A stretch of DNA of 64,000 bases from Tabrizicola_A sp964393035 (GTDB lineage: Bacteria > Pseudomonadota > Alphaproteobacteria > Rhodobacterales > Rhodobacteraceae), in NCBI GenBank assembly GCA_964393035.1, contig CAYMRX010000009.1:5997-69996 (forward strand). The letters run 5' to 3'. Each line of letters starts with the position of its first letter. Within the stretch, counting starts at the first letter, position 1. The notes under the pieces were generated by a model, which searched no databases, was not told the DNA's origin, and was given only the letters and a program-made list of their open reading frames with translations. This document shows, one piece after another, positions 1-8,468 of the stretch. The position numbers and the translations under genes are program-made.

Positions 1-1848
1 GCGATGGAAACCTCGCTGTCGGAGCGTTTGGGCAAGGTTGAGTGGGGCAAAGATGGTCCGGCCGTGACCGAGCGGATCGATACGGGGTTGAGGGATGATC
101 TCGAGGCCTTCGCGCGCCGCGCGCCGGAAAAAGCAGCGGCGCTTTGGGCAGATCACAGTGACGCAGCCCCGCCGGGGCCAGAATTGCGCGCAGCAGTGCA
201 AGCCCGGGAGGAAGTGGCGGATCGCGAAGTGGCAGCCTACCAGGACACCCTTGCCGAAAAGCCAGCCATCATCGCAACGGGCGACTGGGTCACGACCGAC
301 GCAAATGTCGAGCTAAGGCCCGTGGCGGTATCAAGTGATCGGGGCATTCACGCAGGCTACGAGGCGAACCTGCCGAAAGGGGAGAATGAACTCACCTATT
401 CAGAGCGCACTTTCCCGAATTCCCGCGAGGCTCTGCGCCATGCTTATGATTTCTACGAGGGTGGCGAAGAAGGGCTCGAGCTGGCGATAAAGCGCGCGGC
501 CGAGGTGGACCGCGAGATGGTGGAAGAACCCGACCGCGGGCCGGAAGGGTTTGTCCTTGAGCATCGTCCACAGCCCGAGTTTGCCCGTCCCGAGACCGCA
601 ATCTACGCAGGCGACGAGGCGCAGCTCGTCCTGACTCTAGGCCGGGACACTGAAAACACGCGCGATCTGGCCGAGCGGCTCGTCGCAGATCCGGAATTTC
701 GCAAGGTGGTGGCCGAGCATATCCCTGATGCGGACGGCACGCTTGGCAGCGGTCGCTTTGTCGACGGCGAAGGCTCTGCCGGGTTTCTGCCCGATGAGCT
801 TTTGGCTGTCACCTCCTATGCCCGGGATGGCGGTGCTGAGGTTCTGGCGAAGTTTCCCGATGAGGAGCCGCTCAGTGAAGCCTTGGCAAAGCATCTGGCG
901 CAAAGTTCGGTGATGGCGGCATATATAGAAGAGGAGCGGCAGCGCAGCGATTTTGCTTCCGACCCGGCGCGGGCAATCTCGGCCTGGGTGGCGAAATCAA
1001 CCGCGCAGATCGACAGATTGCCGTCGGACCGACAGGACGACCTGCGATCTGAAATGCAGGGCACCGCCAAGGAAGCAGCGGCGGCCTTTGGGCTGGATCG
1101 ACAGCAGTCGGAAATCGAAGCCCCGCCCCGTTCGACACTGTATAGCACCTCCATCGGCGCAAACACGTTGGCGATTGCCGGGGCCGAGAAAGACCTCGAC
1201 GAAAGCAGTGCCAAGATGTTGAGCGCTACTTTGAGTTTATATGCGAACATCGCTGGGATCGATTTCAAGAAGCTTGAGACGCGACTCGAAACTGGGGCGG
1301 CCAACGCCCGCGAAGAAGAGTCGTGGGTGAAATCCGATATTGCCGATGTCGCCAAGCGGCATGGCTTTGATCTCAGCAGCGCCCAAGGTCGCAGTTCTGC
1401 GGCCGAGCGGGTGGACCGGTTTTATGAACGGGCTGCTGAACTCATCCATTCCGCGCACAATCGCGCATTGGAGCGCAGTCCTGATCTACTTGTTGAGGCT
1501 TTGGGAAAAATGGCAGCAGTCCACGCCAGCCAGGGCTCCATCGCCTTCCGCAACGAAAATCAGGCGCGGGATTTCGCGGAAGAAATGAAGGAGCGTTATG
1601 GGGCGACAGTATTGAAGGATATGGCTGCTGGCCGGACGGAGGCACTGGCCAAGGACGTGCCGGATCCGGCCGCTCGGGCGGCGATGGCCATTGCCGTCGT
1701 CTCGGCTGCCAAAGAACATCCCTCGCTTGGTCTCAGCGCACATGAAGCCGAGGCAGCGGAACGCCGAATGGTGGCGCAGGCGGCGTCGCGGCCACCTGAA
1801 CACACGCGGGCACATGCTCATGATCGCAATCAGGACCGGGAGTTTTGA
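1..1848 (+). CDS. Relaxase-associated protein, C-terminal part (5' end probably outside window)
   Basis: The frame is open from the first base; the first ATG is at 4, but no ribosome binding site can be judged, so the protein may begin upstream. About 615 residues are visible. The last ~300 residues align clearly with the C-terminal half of the relaxase at 23514-25337: both share the motif LETGAANA, an FYE-AA-LI segment, a RF/DFAEE-RYG segment and GRTEAL followed by AVVSAAK. No relaxase histidine motif (HxHxH type) is visible in this part. It ends 2 bp before the TraG coupling protein gene, which supports a role in conjugative DNA processing. It is either the C-terminal half of a second relaxase or a relaxase-derived accessory protein; the missing 5' end prevents a decision. 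Confidence 0.6.
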   Translation, partial: AMETSLSERLGKVEWGKDGPAVTERIDTGLRDDLEAFARRAPEKAAALWADHSDAAPPGPELRAAVQAREEVADREVAAYQDTLAEKPAIIATGDWVTTDANVELRPVAVSSDRGIHAGYEANLPKGENELTYSERTFPNSREALRHAYDFYEGGEEGLELAIKRAAEVDREMVEEPDRGPEGFVLEHRPQPEFARPETAIYAGDEAQLVLTLGRDTENTRDLAERLVADPEFRKVVAEHIPDADGTLGSGRFVDGEGSAGFLPDELLAVTSYARDGGAEVLAKFPDEEPLSEALAKHLAQSSVMAAYIEEERQRSDFASDPARAISAWVAKSTAQIDRLPSDRQDDLRSEMQGTAKEAAAAFGLDRQQSEIEAPPRSTLYSTSIGANTLAIAGAEKDLDESSAKMLSATLSLYANIAGIDFKKLETRLETGAANAREEESWVKSDIADVAKRHGFDLSSAQGRSSAAERVDRFYERAAELIHSAHNRALERSPDLLVEALGKMAAVHASQGSIAFRNENQARDFAEEMKERYGATVLKDMAAGRTEALAKDVPDPAARAAMAIAVVSAAKEHPSLGLSAHEAEAAERRMVAQAASRPPEHTRAHAHDRNQDREF

Positions 1849-1850
1849 TC

Positions 1851-3842
1851 ATGCAACGCATTGCACTGCTGCTTCCTCTTGGCCTTACGTCCGGCTTGCT
1901 GGTCGGCCTCATCGCCGGGGGCCTTGTTCTGAACCTCATCCTTGGCCGCGATCCGAACGCAACCGGCATCTTTGTCCTGATCGCCGAGTTCCCCGGTTTT
2001 GCCCGGCTGACCTCCGTGCCTTGGGTCCTGCCCTGGCAGATCGTCGGCGCATCAACGGTGCTCTTCACGATTGCGGCGGTCGCCCTGACCTTCCGCCAGC
2101 AGCTCACCGAATACGGTCAAGCCAAGTTCCAGGCGCGCGCGGAGATGAAGACAAATGGCCTCCTGCAGCCCTTGGGCGCAGGTATGGTCTTCGGCAAGCT
2201 CGGGGCACCGACAAAGACGGCACCCTACGTCAGCGCCACCTTCCAGAAATTCCCGCATTGCCTTGTCGTGGCGCCCACCCGCGCCGGTAAGGGCGTGGGC
2301 TATGTCATCCCGAACACCCTTCTCTTCAACGGCAGCATCGTCGTTCTCGACGTGAAGGGTGAGATTTTCGAGGCAACCTCCCGGCATCGACAGGGCGAGG
2401 GTGACGCGGTCTATCGCTTCTCACCATTCGATTTTGAACATCCGACCCATCGCTACAACCCGCTTGAGCGTGTTGCCCGGATTGAAAACTATGAGCAACG
2501 CTACACCGAACTGGCCAAGATCTCGGACTACTTCTTGACGGTTTCCGACAAAGGGACGGCTGGCGACTTCCTGACCGAGGGGCGCGAACTCTTCGTGGCC
2601 GCTGGCCTGCTAGCGATTGAGCGCGGCAAGCCGACCATCGGCGAGATCAGCCGCATCCTCTTTGGCCGGGGTGCTACCCAGGAGGTTTACGGCGAGCATG
2701 CCGAGGAGGTGAAACATCCCAATGCTGCCCAAACCTTCCGCAAGTTCGCGGGCTATTCCGACCGGACCTTGTCCTCCCACGCGTCTGTTCTGGGCGGCGC
2801 GGGCATGACCCTTTGGAACAACCCGGCCGTGGATCGCGCCACCTCCGGCAATGACTTTTCTTTCGCCGACCTGCGCAAGCGGCCGATGTCGATCTATGTC
2901 GTCGTCAACGCCGATGACATTCGCACCCTGTCGCCACTGGTGCGCCTCTTCTTTGGCGAGCTGATCGCCACCATGCGCTCCACCCTCCCCGACCCGAAGT
3001 CCGAGCCCTGGCCTGTCATGGTCATGCTCGATGAATTCGACCAGTTGGGGCCGATGCCTATCGTCGAGCAGGCGCTAAAGCAGCTCGCTGGTCATGGTGC
3101 GCGGGTGTCCATCATCACCCAGTCGATCCCAGGCCTCGACAATATCTATGGTGAAAACGTCCGCCTATCGCTCGAGTCCGCCGCCGGCATGAAGCTTTAC
3201 CTCGCCGCCAACGACAAGAAGACGGCGGGGGAGATTTCTGACGCTCTGGGCAAGACGACCAAGCTTTCCGTGTCGGACAGTGTGTCAAGGGATCGGGATT
3301 TCATGCAGCGGCGGTCGGTCAGTCGGCGGATGGAAGAGCGGCCACTCCTGACGCCGGACGAGGTGCGGCGGTTGAACCCGGATCAAGCCATCCTCATCCC
3401 GGAACGGCAGAACCCGCTGTTGGTCCACCGGATCGTCTACTTCCAGGACCCGACCTTCAAGAAGCTGTTCGAGGCGCAAAAGGGGGCCCTGCCCTATCCG
3501 CCCAAAGAAGCCGCGGACGTGCAGGTGCTGACACAACGGATGGAGGCGTTGGAGCGGCGAATGGCCGAACGCATGGTGGTGGATTTTGTGCGGCCTGAGA
3601 AGGCAAAGGCTGAGGCCCCGGTGGAGCCTGAGCCGAAGCTGGCGGCCGAGATTGTGGCGCGGGCAGACATTATGCCAGAGGTCGAACTGGCAGCAGTCGA
3701 TCCTGAGGTGTTCGTCACGGTGAAACAGGCCGAAGCCATCGCAGAGCGCGAGGTTGATCTCGCAGCCTTAAAGCCACCGATCACGATCTCGGTCTCACGG
3801 ATGAGCAAGTTTACCGAAAGGCTCACGTGCTCTGAGCTTTAG
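1851..3842 (+). CDS. traG: TraG/VirD4-family type IV coupling protein
   Basis: This is an inner-membrane ATPase that links the relaxosome to a type IV secretion channel during conjugation. The N-terminus has two hydrophobic segments (about residues 4-32 and 58-82). The Walker A motif APTRAGKG lies near residue 141 and the Walker B segment VMLDEFDQLG near residue 391. The C-terminus is a charged, Ala/Glu/Val-rich tail. I chose ATG at 1851 over the in-frame TTG at 1845 because GGGAG at 1838-1842 is correctly spaced from the ATG. The gene follows the relaxase-like gene by 2 bp. No other mating-pair-formation (trb/virB) gene is in the window, so the secretion channel must be encoded elsewhere. 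Confidence 0.9.
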   Translation: MQRIALLLPLGLTSGLLVGLIAGGLVLNLILGRDPNATGIFVLIAEFPGFARLTSVPWVLPWQIVGASTVLFTIAAVALTFRQQLTEYGQAKFQARAEMKTNGLLQPLGAGMVFGKLGAPTKTAPYVSATFQKFPHCLVVAPTRAGKGVGYVIPNTLLFNGSIVVLDVKGEIFEATSRHRQGEGDAVYRFSPFDFEHPTHRYNPLERVARIENYEQRYTELAKISDYFLTVSDKGTAGDFLTEGRELFVAAGLLAIERGKPTIGEISRILFGRGATQEVYGEHAEEVKHPNAAQTFRKFAGYSDRTLSSHASVLGGAGMTLWNNPAVDRATSGNDFSFADLRKRPMSIYVVVNADDIRTLSPLVRLFFGELIATMRSTLPDPKSEPWPVMVMLDEFDQLGPMPIVEQALKQLAGHGARVSIITQSIPGLDNIYGENVRLSLESAAGMKLYLAANDKKTAGEISDALGKTTKLSVSDSVSRDRDFMQRRSVSRRMEERPLLTPDEVRRLNPDQAILIPERQNPLLVHRIVYFQDPTFKKLFEAQKGALPYPPKEAADVQVLTQRMEALERRMAERMVVDFVRPEKAKAEAPVEPEPKLAAEIVARADIMPEVELAAVDPEVFVTVKQAEAIAEREVDLAALKPPITISVSRMSKFTERLTCSEL

Positions 3843-4149
3843 CGTCATCTGGGGATCAACTCCGGCCTAATTCGCGTTCTTGAGTTGGCTGTTGGACTTA
3901 CGAATGCAGGCATTTTCCAGCTTCGCAGGCGATGGTTTTCGATGAAACACTAGACCAAAAGGCGGCAACAATCCCGGACAGGAACACGACCATCGCCACG
4001 CTTGAAATGTGCGTCCTAATACCCCTGATAATCCACAACAAACCACCGCTCTAGCGTTGTCAGACGAAGATCCTACCCATAAGATGCAACCAACACGGTA
4101 ATTGCCCGCATCTGCCCGGCTTTATCAGGCATTGAACCACGGGGCCGCC
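3843..4149. other. Intergenic region between traG and hsdM
   Basis: No coding sequence, RNA gene or convincing terminator was recognised. It marks the edge between the transfer genes and the restriction-modification island and probably contains the hsd promoter. Confidence 0.4.
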
Positions 4150-5679
4150 ATGACCAAGCAAATCGAGAAAACCCTCTTCGCCGCCGCAGACAAGATGCGC
4201 GGCAAGATGGATCCGGGAGAATACAAATACGTCGCCCTTGGCCTTCTGTTCCTGCGCTATGTCTCGGCCGCCTATGAAGCCAAGCGCGCCGAGTTCCTTG
4301 CCGATGACATGGCCGATGCCGACGACCCCGAGGAATACGCCGCCGAGAACGTCTTCTGGGTGCCCGACACGGCCCGCTGGGATCACCTCGCCGCCAATGC
4401 CAAGGCCGCCGATATCGGCGTGCAAGTCGATGATGCCATGCGCGAGATTGAGCGGGTCAATGACAGCCTGAAGGACGCGCTGCCCAAGGTCTACGGCCGT
4501 GCCGAACTCAGCCGCGATATCGTCGCGGGCCTGATCGAGCTGTTTACCAACGACCTGACCCTATCCGGCAGCGCGCAGGATTTTGATCTGATCGGCCGCG
4601 TCTACGAATATTTCATCGGCGAATTCGCCTCCAACGAAGGCAAGCGCGGCGGCGAATTCTACACCCCGAAATCCATTGTCTCCGTCCTTGTCGAAATGCT
4701 GGAACCCACCTCGGGCCGCGTCTATGACCCCTGCTGCGGAACGGGGGGCTTTTTCGTCCAATCGGAAAAGTTCATCCACGCCCACCGGGGCCGCGTCGAT
4801 GACATCGCGGTCTACGGTCAGGAATCCAACCCCACCACCTACAAACTCGCCCGCATCAACCTTGCCATGCGCCGCATCTTCGGCAACATCGCGTGGAACC
4901 ACGAAGGCACGCTCGTGCGCGATGCCTTCCCCGATGAACGCTTTGAATTCATCCTTGCCAATCCCCCCTTCAACGTCTCGGAGTGGGAGGGCGAGCGCCT
5001 GCGCGAGGATAACCGCTGGCGCTTTGGCGCGCCCCCGGTGGGCAACGCCAACTTCGCTTGGCTCTCGCACATCCACCACCACCTGTCCGCCAACGGCATT
5101 GCGGGCGTGGTGCTGGCCAACGGGTCGATGTCATCCATGCAATCGGGCGAAGGCGACATTCGCCGCGCGATGATCCAGAATGGCGCAGTGGATGCCATGG
5201 TCGCCCTGCCGACGCAGCTGTTCTTTGGCACCCAGATTCCGGCCTGCCTGTGGATCTTGGCCAAGGATAAATCCAACGGCCACGCGGCAGGCCGCACCCT
5301 GCGCGACCGTCGGGGTGAGGTGCTGTTTATCGACGCCCGCAAGATGGGCGCGCTGGTGTCCGGGTCGCGCAAGCAAAAGGAACTGTCGGCGGACGAGATC
5401 GCCCGTATCGCCGGCACCTATCACGCCTGGCGCGGCGAGACACCGGAGGCCCCCTATACCGATCAGGCCGGTTTCTGCGCCGCCGTGCCGGTGGCCGAGA
5501 TCGAGCGGCACAATTTCGTCCTCACCCCCGGCCGCTATGTTGGCGCGGGCGCGGTCGAGGATGACGGCGAGGTGTTCGAGGAAAAGTTCACCCGTCTGAT
5601 GGCCGATCTGCGCGGGCATTTCGCCGACGGGCGGCGACTGGAGGCGGAGATCGAGGCGCGGCTGGGGGCTTTGGAATGA
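4150..5679 (+). CDS. hsdM: Type I restriction-modification N6-adenine methyltransferase subunit (HsdM)
   Basis: It methylates adenine in the target chosen by HsdS, protecting host DNA, and is also needed for the restriction complex. The 509-residue protein has the usual N-terminal HsdM helical domain. The AdoMet-binding motif DPCCGTGGF is near residue 193 and the catalytic motif IV ANPPF near residue 271. ATG 4150 gives the standard MTKQIEK-type start; an upstream TTG would only add an unlike extension. The stop codon overlaps the hsdS start (ATGA), so the two are translationally coupled. Confidence 0.96.
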   Translation: MTKQIEKTLFAAADKMRGKMDPGEYKYVALGLLFLRYVSAAYEAKRAEFLADDMADADDPEEYAAENVFWVPDTARWDHLAANAKAADIGVQVDDAMREIERVNDSLKDALPKVYGRAELSRDIVAGLIELFTNDLTLSGSAQDFDLIGRVYEYFIGEFASNEGKRGGEFYTPKSIVSVLVEMLEPTSGRVYDPCCGTGGFFVQSEKFIHAHRGRVDDIAVYGQESNPTTYKLARINLAMRRIFGNIAWNHEGTLVRDAFPDERFEFILANPPFNVSEWEGERLREDNRWRFGAPPVGNANFAWLSHIHHHLSANGIAGVVLANGSMSSMQSGEGDIRRAMIQNGAVDAMVALPTQLFFGTQIPACLWILAKDKSNGHAAGRTLRDRRGEVLFIDARKMGALVSGSRKQKELSADEIARIAGTYHAWRGETPEAPYTDQAGFCAAVPVAEIERHNFVLTPGRYVGAGAVEDDGEVFEEKFTRLMADLRGHFADGRRLEAEIEARLGALE

Positions 5680-7061
5680 GCCGGAAAGTCGGCGGACGCG
5701 AGGCTACGAACGGGATCATTCCCGGCGACATCTGCATCAGTGTCGGCAACCCTGCCACGCCCACACCTGATGGCTGGGCATGGAAGCCACTTTCAGAACT
5801 CGCACGTTTGGAGTCCGGACATACACCCAGCCGCCGAAAACCCGAATACTGGGGCGGATCGGTGAGTTGGATCGGCATCAAGGACGCAACCGGAAATCAT
5901 GGCCGCGTGCTTCATGAAACTATTCAACATACGAATGATCTGGGGATCGCAAACTCCGCCGCTCGTATTCTTCCTACAAACACAGTGTGTCTGTCCCGAA
6001 CCGCATCTGTCGGATATGTGGTCGTCATGGGACGTCCTATGGCGACCAGTCAGGATTTTGCAAACTGGGTCTGCGGTGAAAAGCTCGACCACAACTATCT
6101 AAAATACGCGCTGCTTGCCGACAATGACGCCCTGAACCGGTTCTCGTATGGATCGACGCATCAGACAATCTACTACCCTGAGTTAAAGGCGTTTCATATC
6201 TGCGCGCCTGACCTCCCCGAACAACGCGAGATCGCGGCGATCCTTGGGGCTTTGGATGACAAGATCGAGGTGAACCGCAAGGCGAGTGCCACACTCGAGG
6301 CGATGGCGCGGGCGCTGTATCGGTCTTGGTTCGTGGATTTTGACCCGGTCTGGGCCAAACTCGAAAACCGCCCCCCCGCCCACATGCCCCCCCAAACCGC
6401 CGCCCTCTTCCCCGACAGCTTCGATGATGAGGGCCTGCCGCTGGGGTGGGAACTGACCACTATTGGGGAAGTCGCCGACATCGTGGGCGGCGGAACGCCA
6501 TCGACCAAGCAAGCCGAGTTCTGGGACGATGGGCATCACTTATGGGCCACGCCGAAGGACTTGTCGAACATCCAAGGCCCGGTTCTTCTGAACACTGAGC
6601 GCCGCATCACCGATCTGGGCCTCGCCAAGATTTCATCTGGTTTGCTTCCGGCAGGTTCGCTTCTTTTGTCATCGCGAGCGCCAATCGGTTATCTTGTGAT
6701 TGCGCAACGCCCCGTCGCAATCAATCAAGGCTTCATCGGTATTCGAGAAACCAGCACAGTTTCAGGCATAGAGGCCTATCATTGGTGCGTTGAAAACATG
6801 GAGTTGATCCATGCCAACGCCAACGGCTCGACCTTTCAGGAGATCGCGAAGAAAAACTTCCGGCCGTTGCCCTATGTCTTGGCCCCTGAACCTGTCCGGC
6901 AAGCGTTCAACGACCAAGCGGGCAGCTACTTCGCCCGCATAGCCACCTTTAGCGAAGAAAACCAAACCCTCGCCACCCTGCGCGACAGCCTTTTGCCCCG
7001 CCTGATGTCGGGCGAGCTGCGCGTGGGTGACGCGCGGGCGCAGGTGGAGGAGGTTGCCTAA
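5676..7061 (+). CDS. hsdS: Type I restriction-modification specificity subunit (HsdS)
   Basis: It determines the DNA target of the complex. The 461 residues show the classical two-half layout: an N-terminal target recognition domain, a central conserved helix (LPEQREIAAILGALDDKIE onward, about residue 180) followed by an FVDFDPVWAKL linker, a second recognition domain, and a C-terminal conserved helix ending in RDSLLPRLMSGELRVGDA. It overlaps hsdM by 4 bp (ATGA) and the next gene by 1 bp (TAATG). The 3' end of this gene is partly duplicated at about 7590-7668. Confidence 0.95.
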   Translation: MSRKVGGREATNGIIPGDICISVGNPATPTPDGWAWKPLSELARLESGHTPSRRKPEYWGGSVSWIGIKDATGNHGRVLHETIQHTNDLGIANSAARILPTNTVCLSRTASVGYVVVMGRPMATSQDFANWVCGEKLDHNYLKYALLADNDALNRFSYGSTHQTIYYPELKAFHICAPDLPEQREIAAILGALDDKIEVNRKASATLEAMARALYRSWFVDFDPVWAKLENRPPAHMPPQTAALFPDSFDDEGLPLGWELTTIGEVADIVGGGTPSTKQAEFWDDGHHLWATPKDLSNIQGPVLLNTERRITDLGLAKISSGLLPAGSLLLSSRAPIGYLVIAQRPVAINQGFIGIRETSTVSGIEAYHWCVENMELIHANANGSTFQEIAKKNFRPLPYVLAPEPVRQAFNDQAGSYFARIATFSEENQTLATLRDSLLPRLMSGELRVGDARAQVEEVA

Positions 7062-7516
7062 TGGTGCGGCCTTACACAGTGTATGAACCTTTTTTCAACA
7101 GCGAAGCCTCGGCCGAAGTTGATTACTTTGACCCGATCCAGGCCTTTGCAAAGAAGCGCTATGTCCGGCTTGCTGGGCGCGTCATATCCCAGCTGCAACG
7201 CCTGCCACGTTCGGGGATATTCGCAAGCGAAACCCGAGGCATGAAGTCGATCTGGGATGAGTGGTGCTGGTATCAGGCGCAATTCGACAATGACTGCGGC
7301 ATGCTATCAAGTGCCATGGAAGACACCTTATTGTCGCTGATCCTTGCTGTCGTGCAAGAAGTGGAACCGGATGAGGCCGTTTTGCTGACCTGTGCCGCAG
7401 CCGAAGAACAAGACGGCATGCCGTATCGGTCCGACGACGTGATGGCTGCCGTTCTGCGTGACATGGTGACAGAGGCCGCTGGCATGCGCAGTGTTTCCCG
7501 ATTTGAGGTATATTGA
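7061..7516 (+). CDS. Hypothetical protein embedded in the hsd operon
   Basis: A 151-residue soluble, acidic protein that I do not recognise. It has no signal peptide or membrane segment. Aromatic residues cluster around WDEWCWYQAQFDND near residue 70. The start codon overlaps the hsdS stop (TAATG) and its stop overlaps the start of the chimeric ORF at 7516, so it is read as part of the hsd transcript. Its position between hsdS and hsdR, next to two nuclease-like genes, suggests an accessory role in the restriction system; this is inference from context only. Confidence 0.7.
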   Translation: MVRPYTVYEPFFNSEASAEVDYFDPIQAFAKKRYVRLAGRVISQLQRLPRSGIFASETRGMKSIWDEWCWYQAQFDNDCGMLSSAMEDTLLSLILAVVQEVEPDEAVLLTCAAAEEQDGMPYRSDDVMAAVLRDMVTEAAGMRSVSRFEVY

Positions 7517-7668
7517 TGTTCCGAGTTGATCGCACCCAGAACCGCCTTTCCCGTCTTGTGCAAAAGCGGTTTTCCGATCTTGCCCCGCGCGACGGCGGCT
7601 TGCCCCGCCTGATGTCGGGCGAGTTGCGCGTGGATAACGCCCGGGCGCAGGTGGAGGAGGTCGCTTGA
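7516..7668 (+). pseudogene. Chimeric gene scar: 5' end of the DUF4268 gene fused to the 3' end of hsdS
   Basis: This 50-codon frame starts MFRVDRTQNRLSRLV, almost identical to the start of the DUF4268 gene at 8469. It then switches to GGLPRLMSGELRV...AQVEEVA, which is the C-terminus of HsdS (end at 7061). The switch falls where both parents share C-C-(T/C)-GCGCGA, so recombination at a short homology probably made it. It stays in frame, with ATGA-type overlaps on both sides (TGATG at 7514-7518 and TTGA at 7665-7668), so it may still be translated and keep downstream coupling. It implies an earlier tandem copy of part of the hsdS-to-DUF4268 region that was later deleted. Confidence 0.85.
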
Positions 7669-8465
7669 TCATCAGATCACACCATCGCATCAAGCACTAC
7701 CTACGAGATGTTGCCGCTTGGGTCTGGCAGGAACAGGGCGATGCCCGGCACCACGGCCTGAAGTTGCAGGAAGAAACCATCACCGAAATACTTCTTCTTC
7801 GGTTGGCGCGCGAATGCGGACACATGGGCCTGAACATCAAGATGTTCAACCGGAGCGAGGAAGGCGGAAGCACGGCCACCGGGGCGGTCGGAAATGGCGC
7901 CGACTGGGAATGGTTTGTAGACACGCCCCAGTGCCATGTCGGCTTTCGGGTGCAGGCCAAGGTTCTTTCGTCGGGATTGACCCCAGTGCGGCGGGCTTTG
8001 TCGAATGGGAAATACGAAGGCCTTCATGACGACCGGCTGCAGACCGATGATCTGATCATCGCTGCGGCTACGGCCAAACTCAATCCCATCTACCTCTTTT
8101 ACAATCACGCATGGGTCTCAGATCTGGCGCTGTTTTCATCGACACATCACCCCTATCCGGTAAGGCCTGGGGACTGGGGCTGTTCCGTCGCGACAGCAAA
8201 TTTCGTCAAACACACGCCGGGGAACAAGCTTTCGACTTTGATCCCCGGGATGCTTCCGTGGCACCGGTTTTTTGGTTGGGGTCGTGGATGTGTCAGCCAG
8301 CTTGCAATGGACGCTATGCCCGGGGATCAGGAATTCATACCGGAAAGCCCGCGGCCAGAGTGGTTAGGGTTGATGCAGGAAGGCGAAGAAGGCCTTAACG
8401 CTTACTTGGTTGAAAACCGACTGCAAGGCGTTGCCCATCTCGATTTCACCGATTTTGAAGGTTGA
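7665..8465 (+). CDS. DUF6615-like protein, possible PD-(D/E)XK-type fold
   Basis: A 266-residue protein starting at a TTG that overlaps the stop of the chimeric ORF (TTGA). The N-terminal half has an acidic helix with EETITE near residue 36, a GADWEW segment near residue 83, and FRVQAK near residue 100. This E...D-x-E...Q-x-K layout resembles a nuclease-type core and fits my memory of the DUF6615 family. No membrane segment is seen. It sits between hsdS and the DUF4268 gene and is followed 3 bp later by the latter, so it is probably a restriction accessory protein. The family name is a recollection and not verified. Confidence 0.55.
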   Translation: MIIRSHHRIKHYLRDVAAWVWQEQGDARHHGLKLQEETITEILLLRLARECGHMGLNIKMFNRSEEGGSTATGAVGNGADWEWFVDTPQCHVGFRVQAKVLSSGLTPVRRALSNGKYEGLHDDRLQTDDLIIAAATAKLNPIYLFYNHAWVSDLALFSSTHHPYPVRPGDWGCSVATANFVKHTPGNKLSTLIPGMLPWHRFFGWGRGCVSQLAMDAMPGDQEFIPESPRPEWLGLMQEGEEGLNAYLVENRLQGVAHLDFTDFEG

Positions 8466-8468
8466 ATT

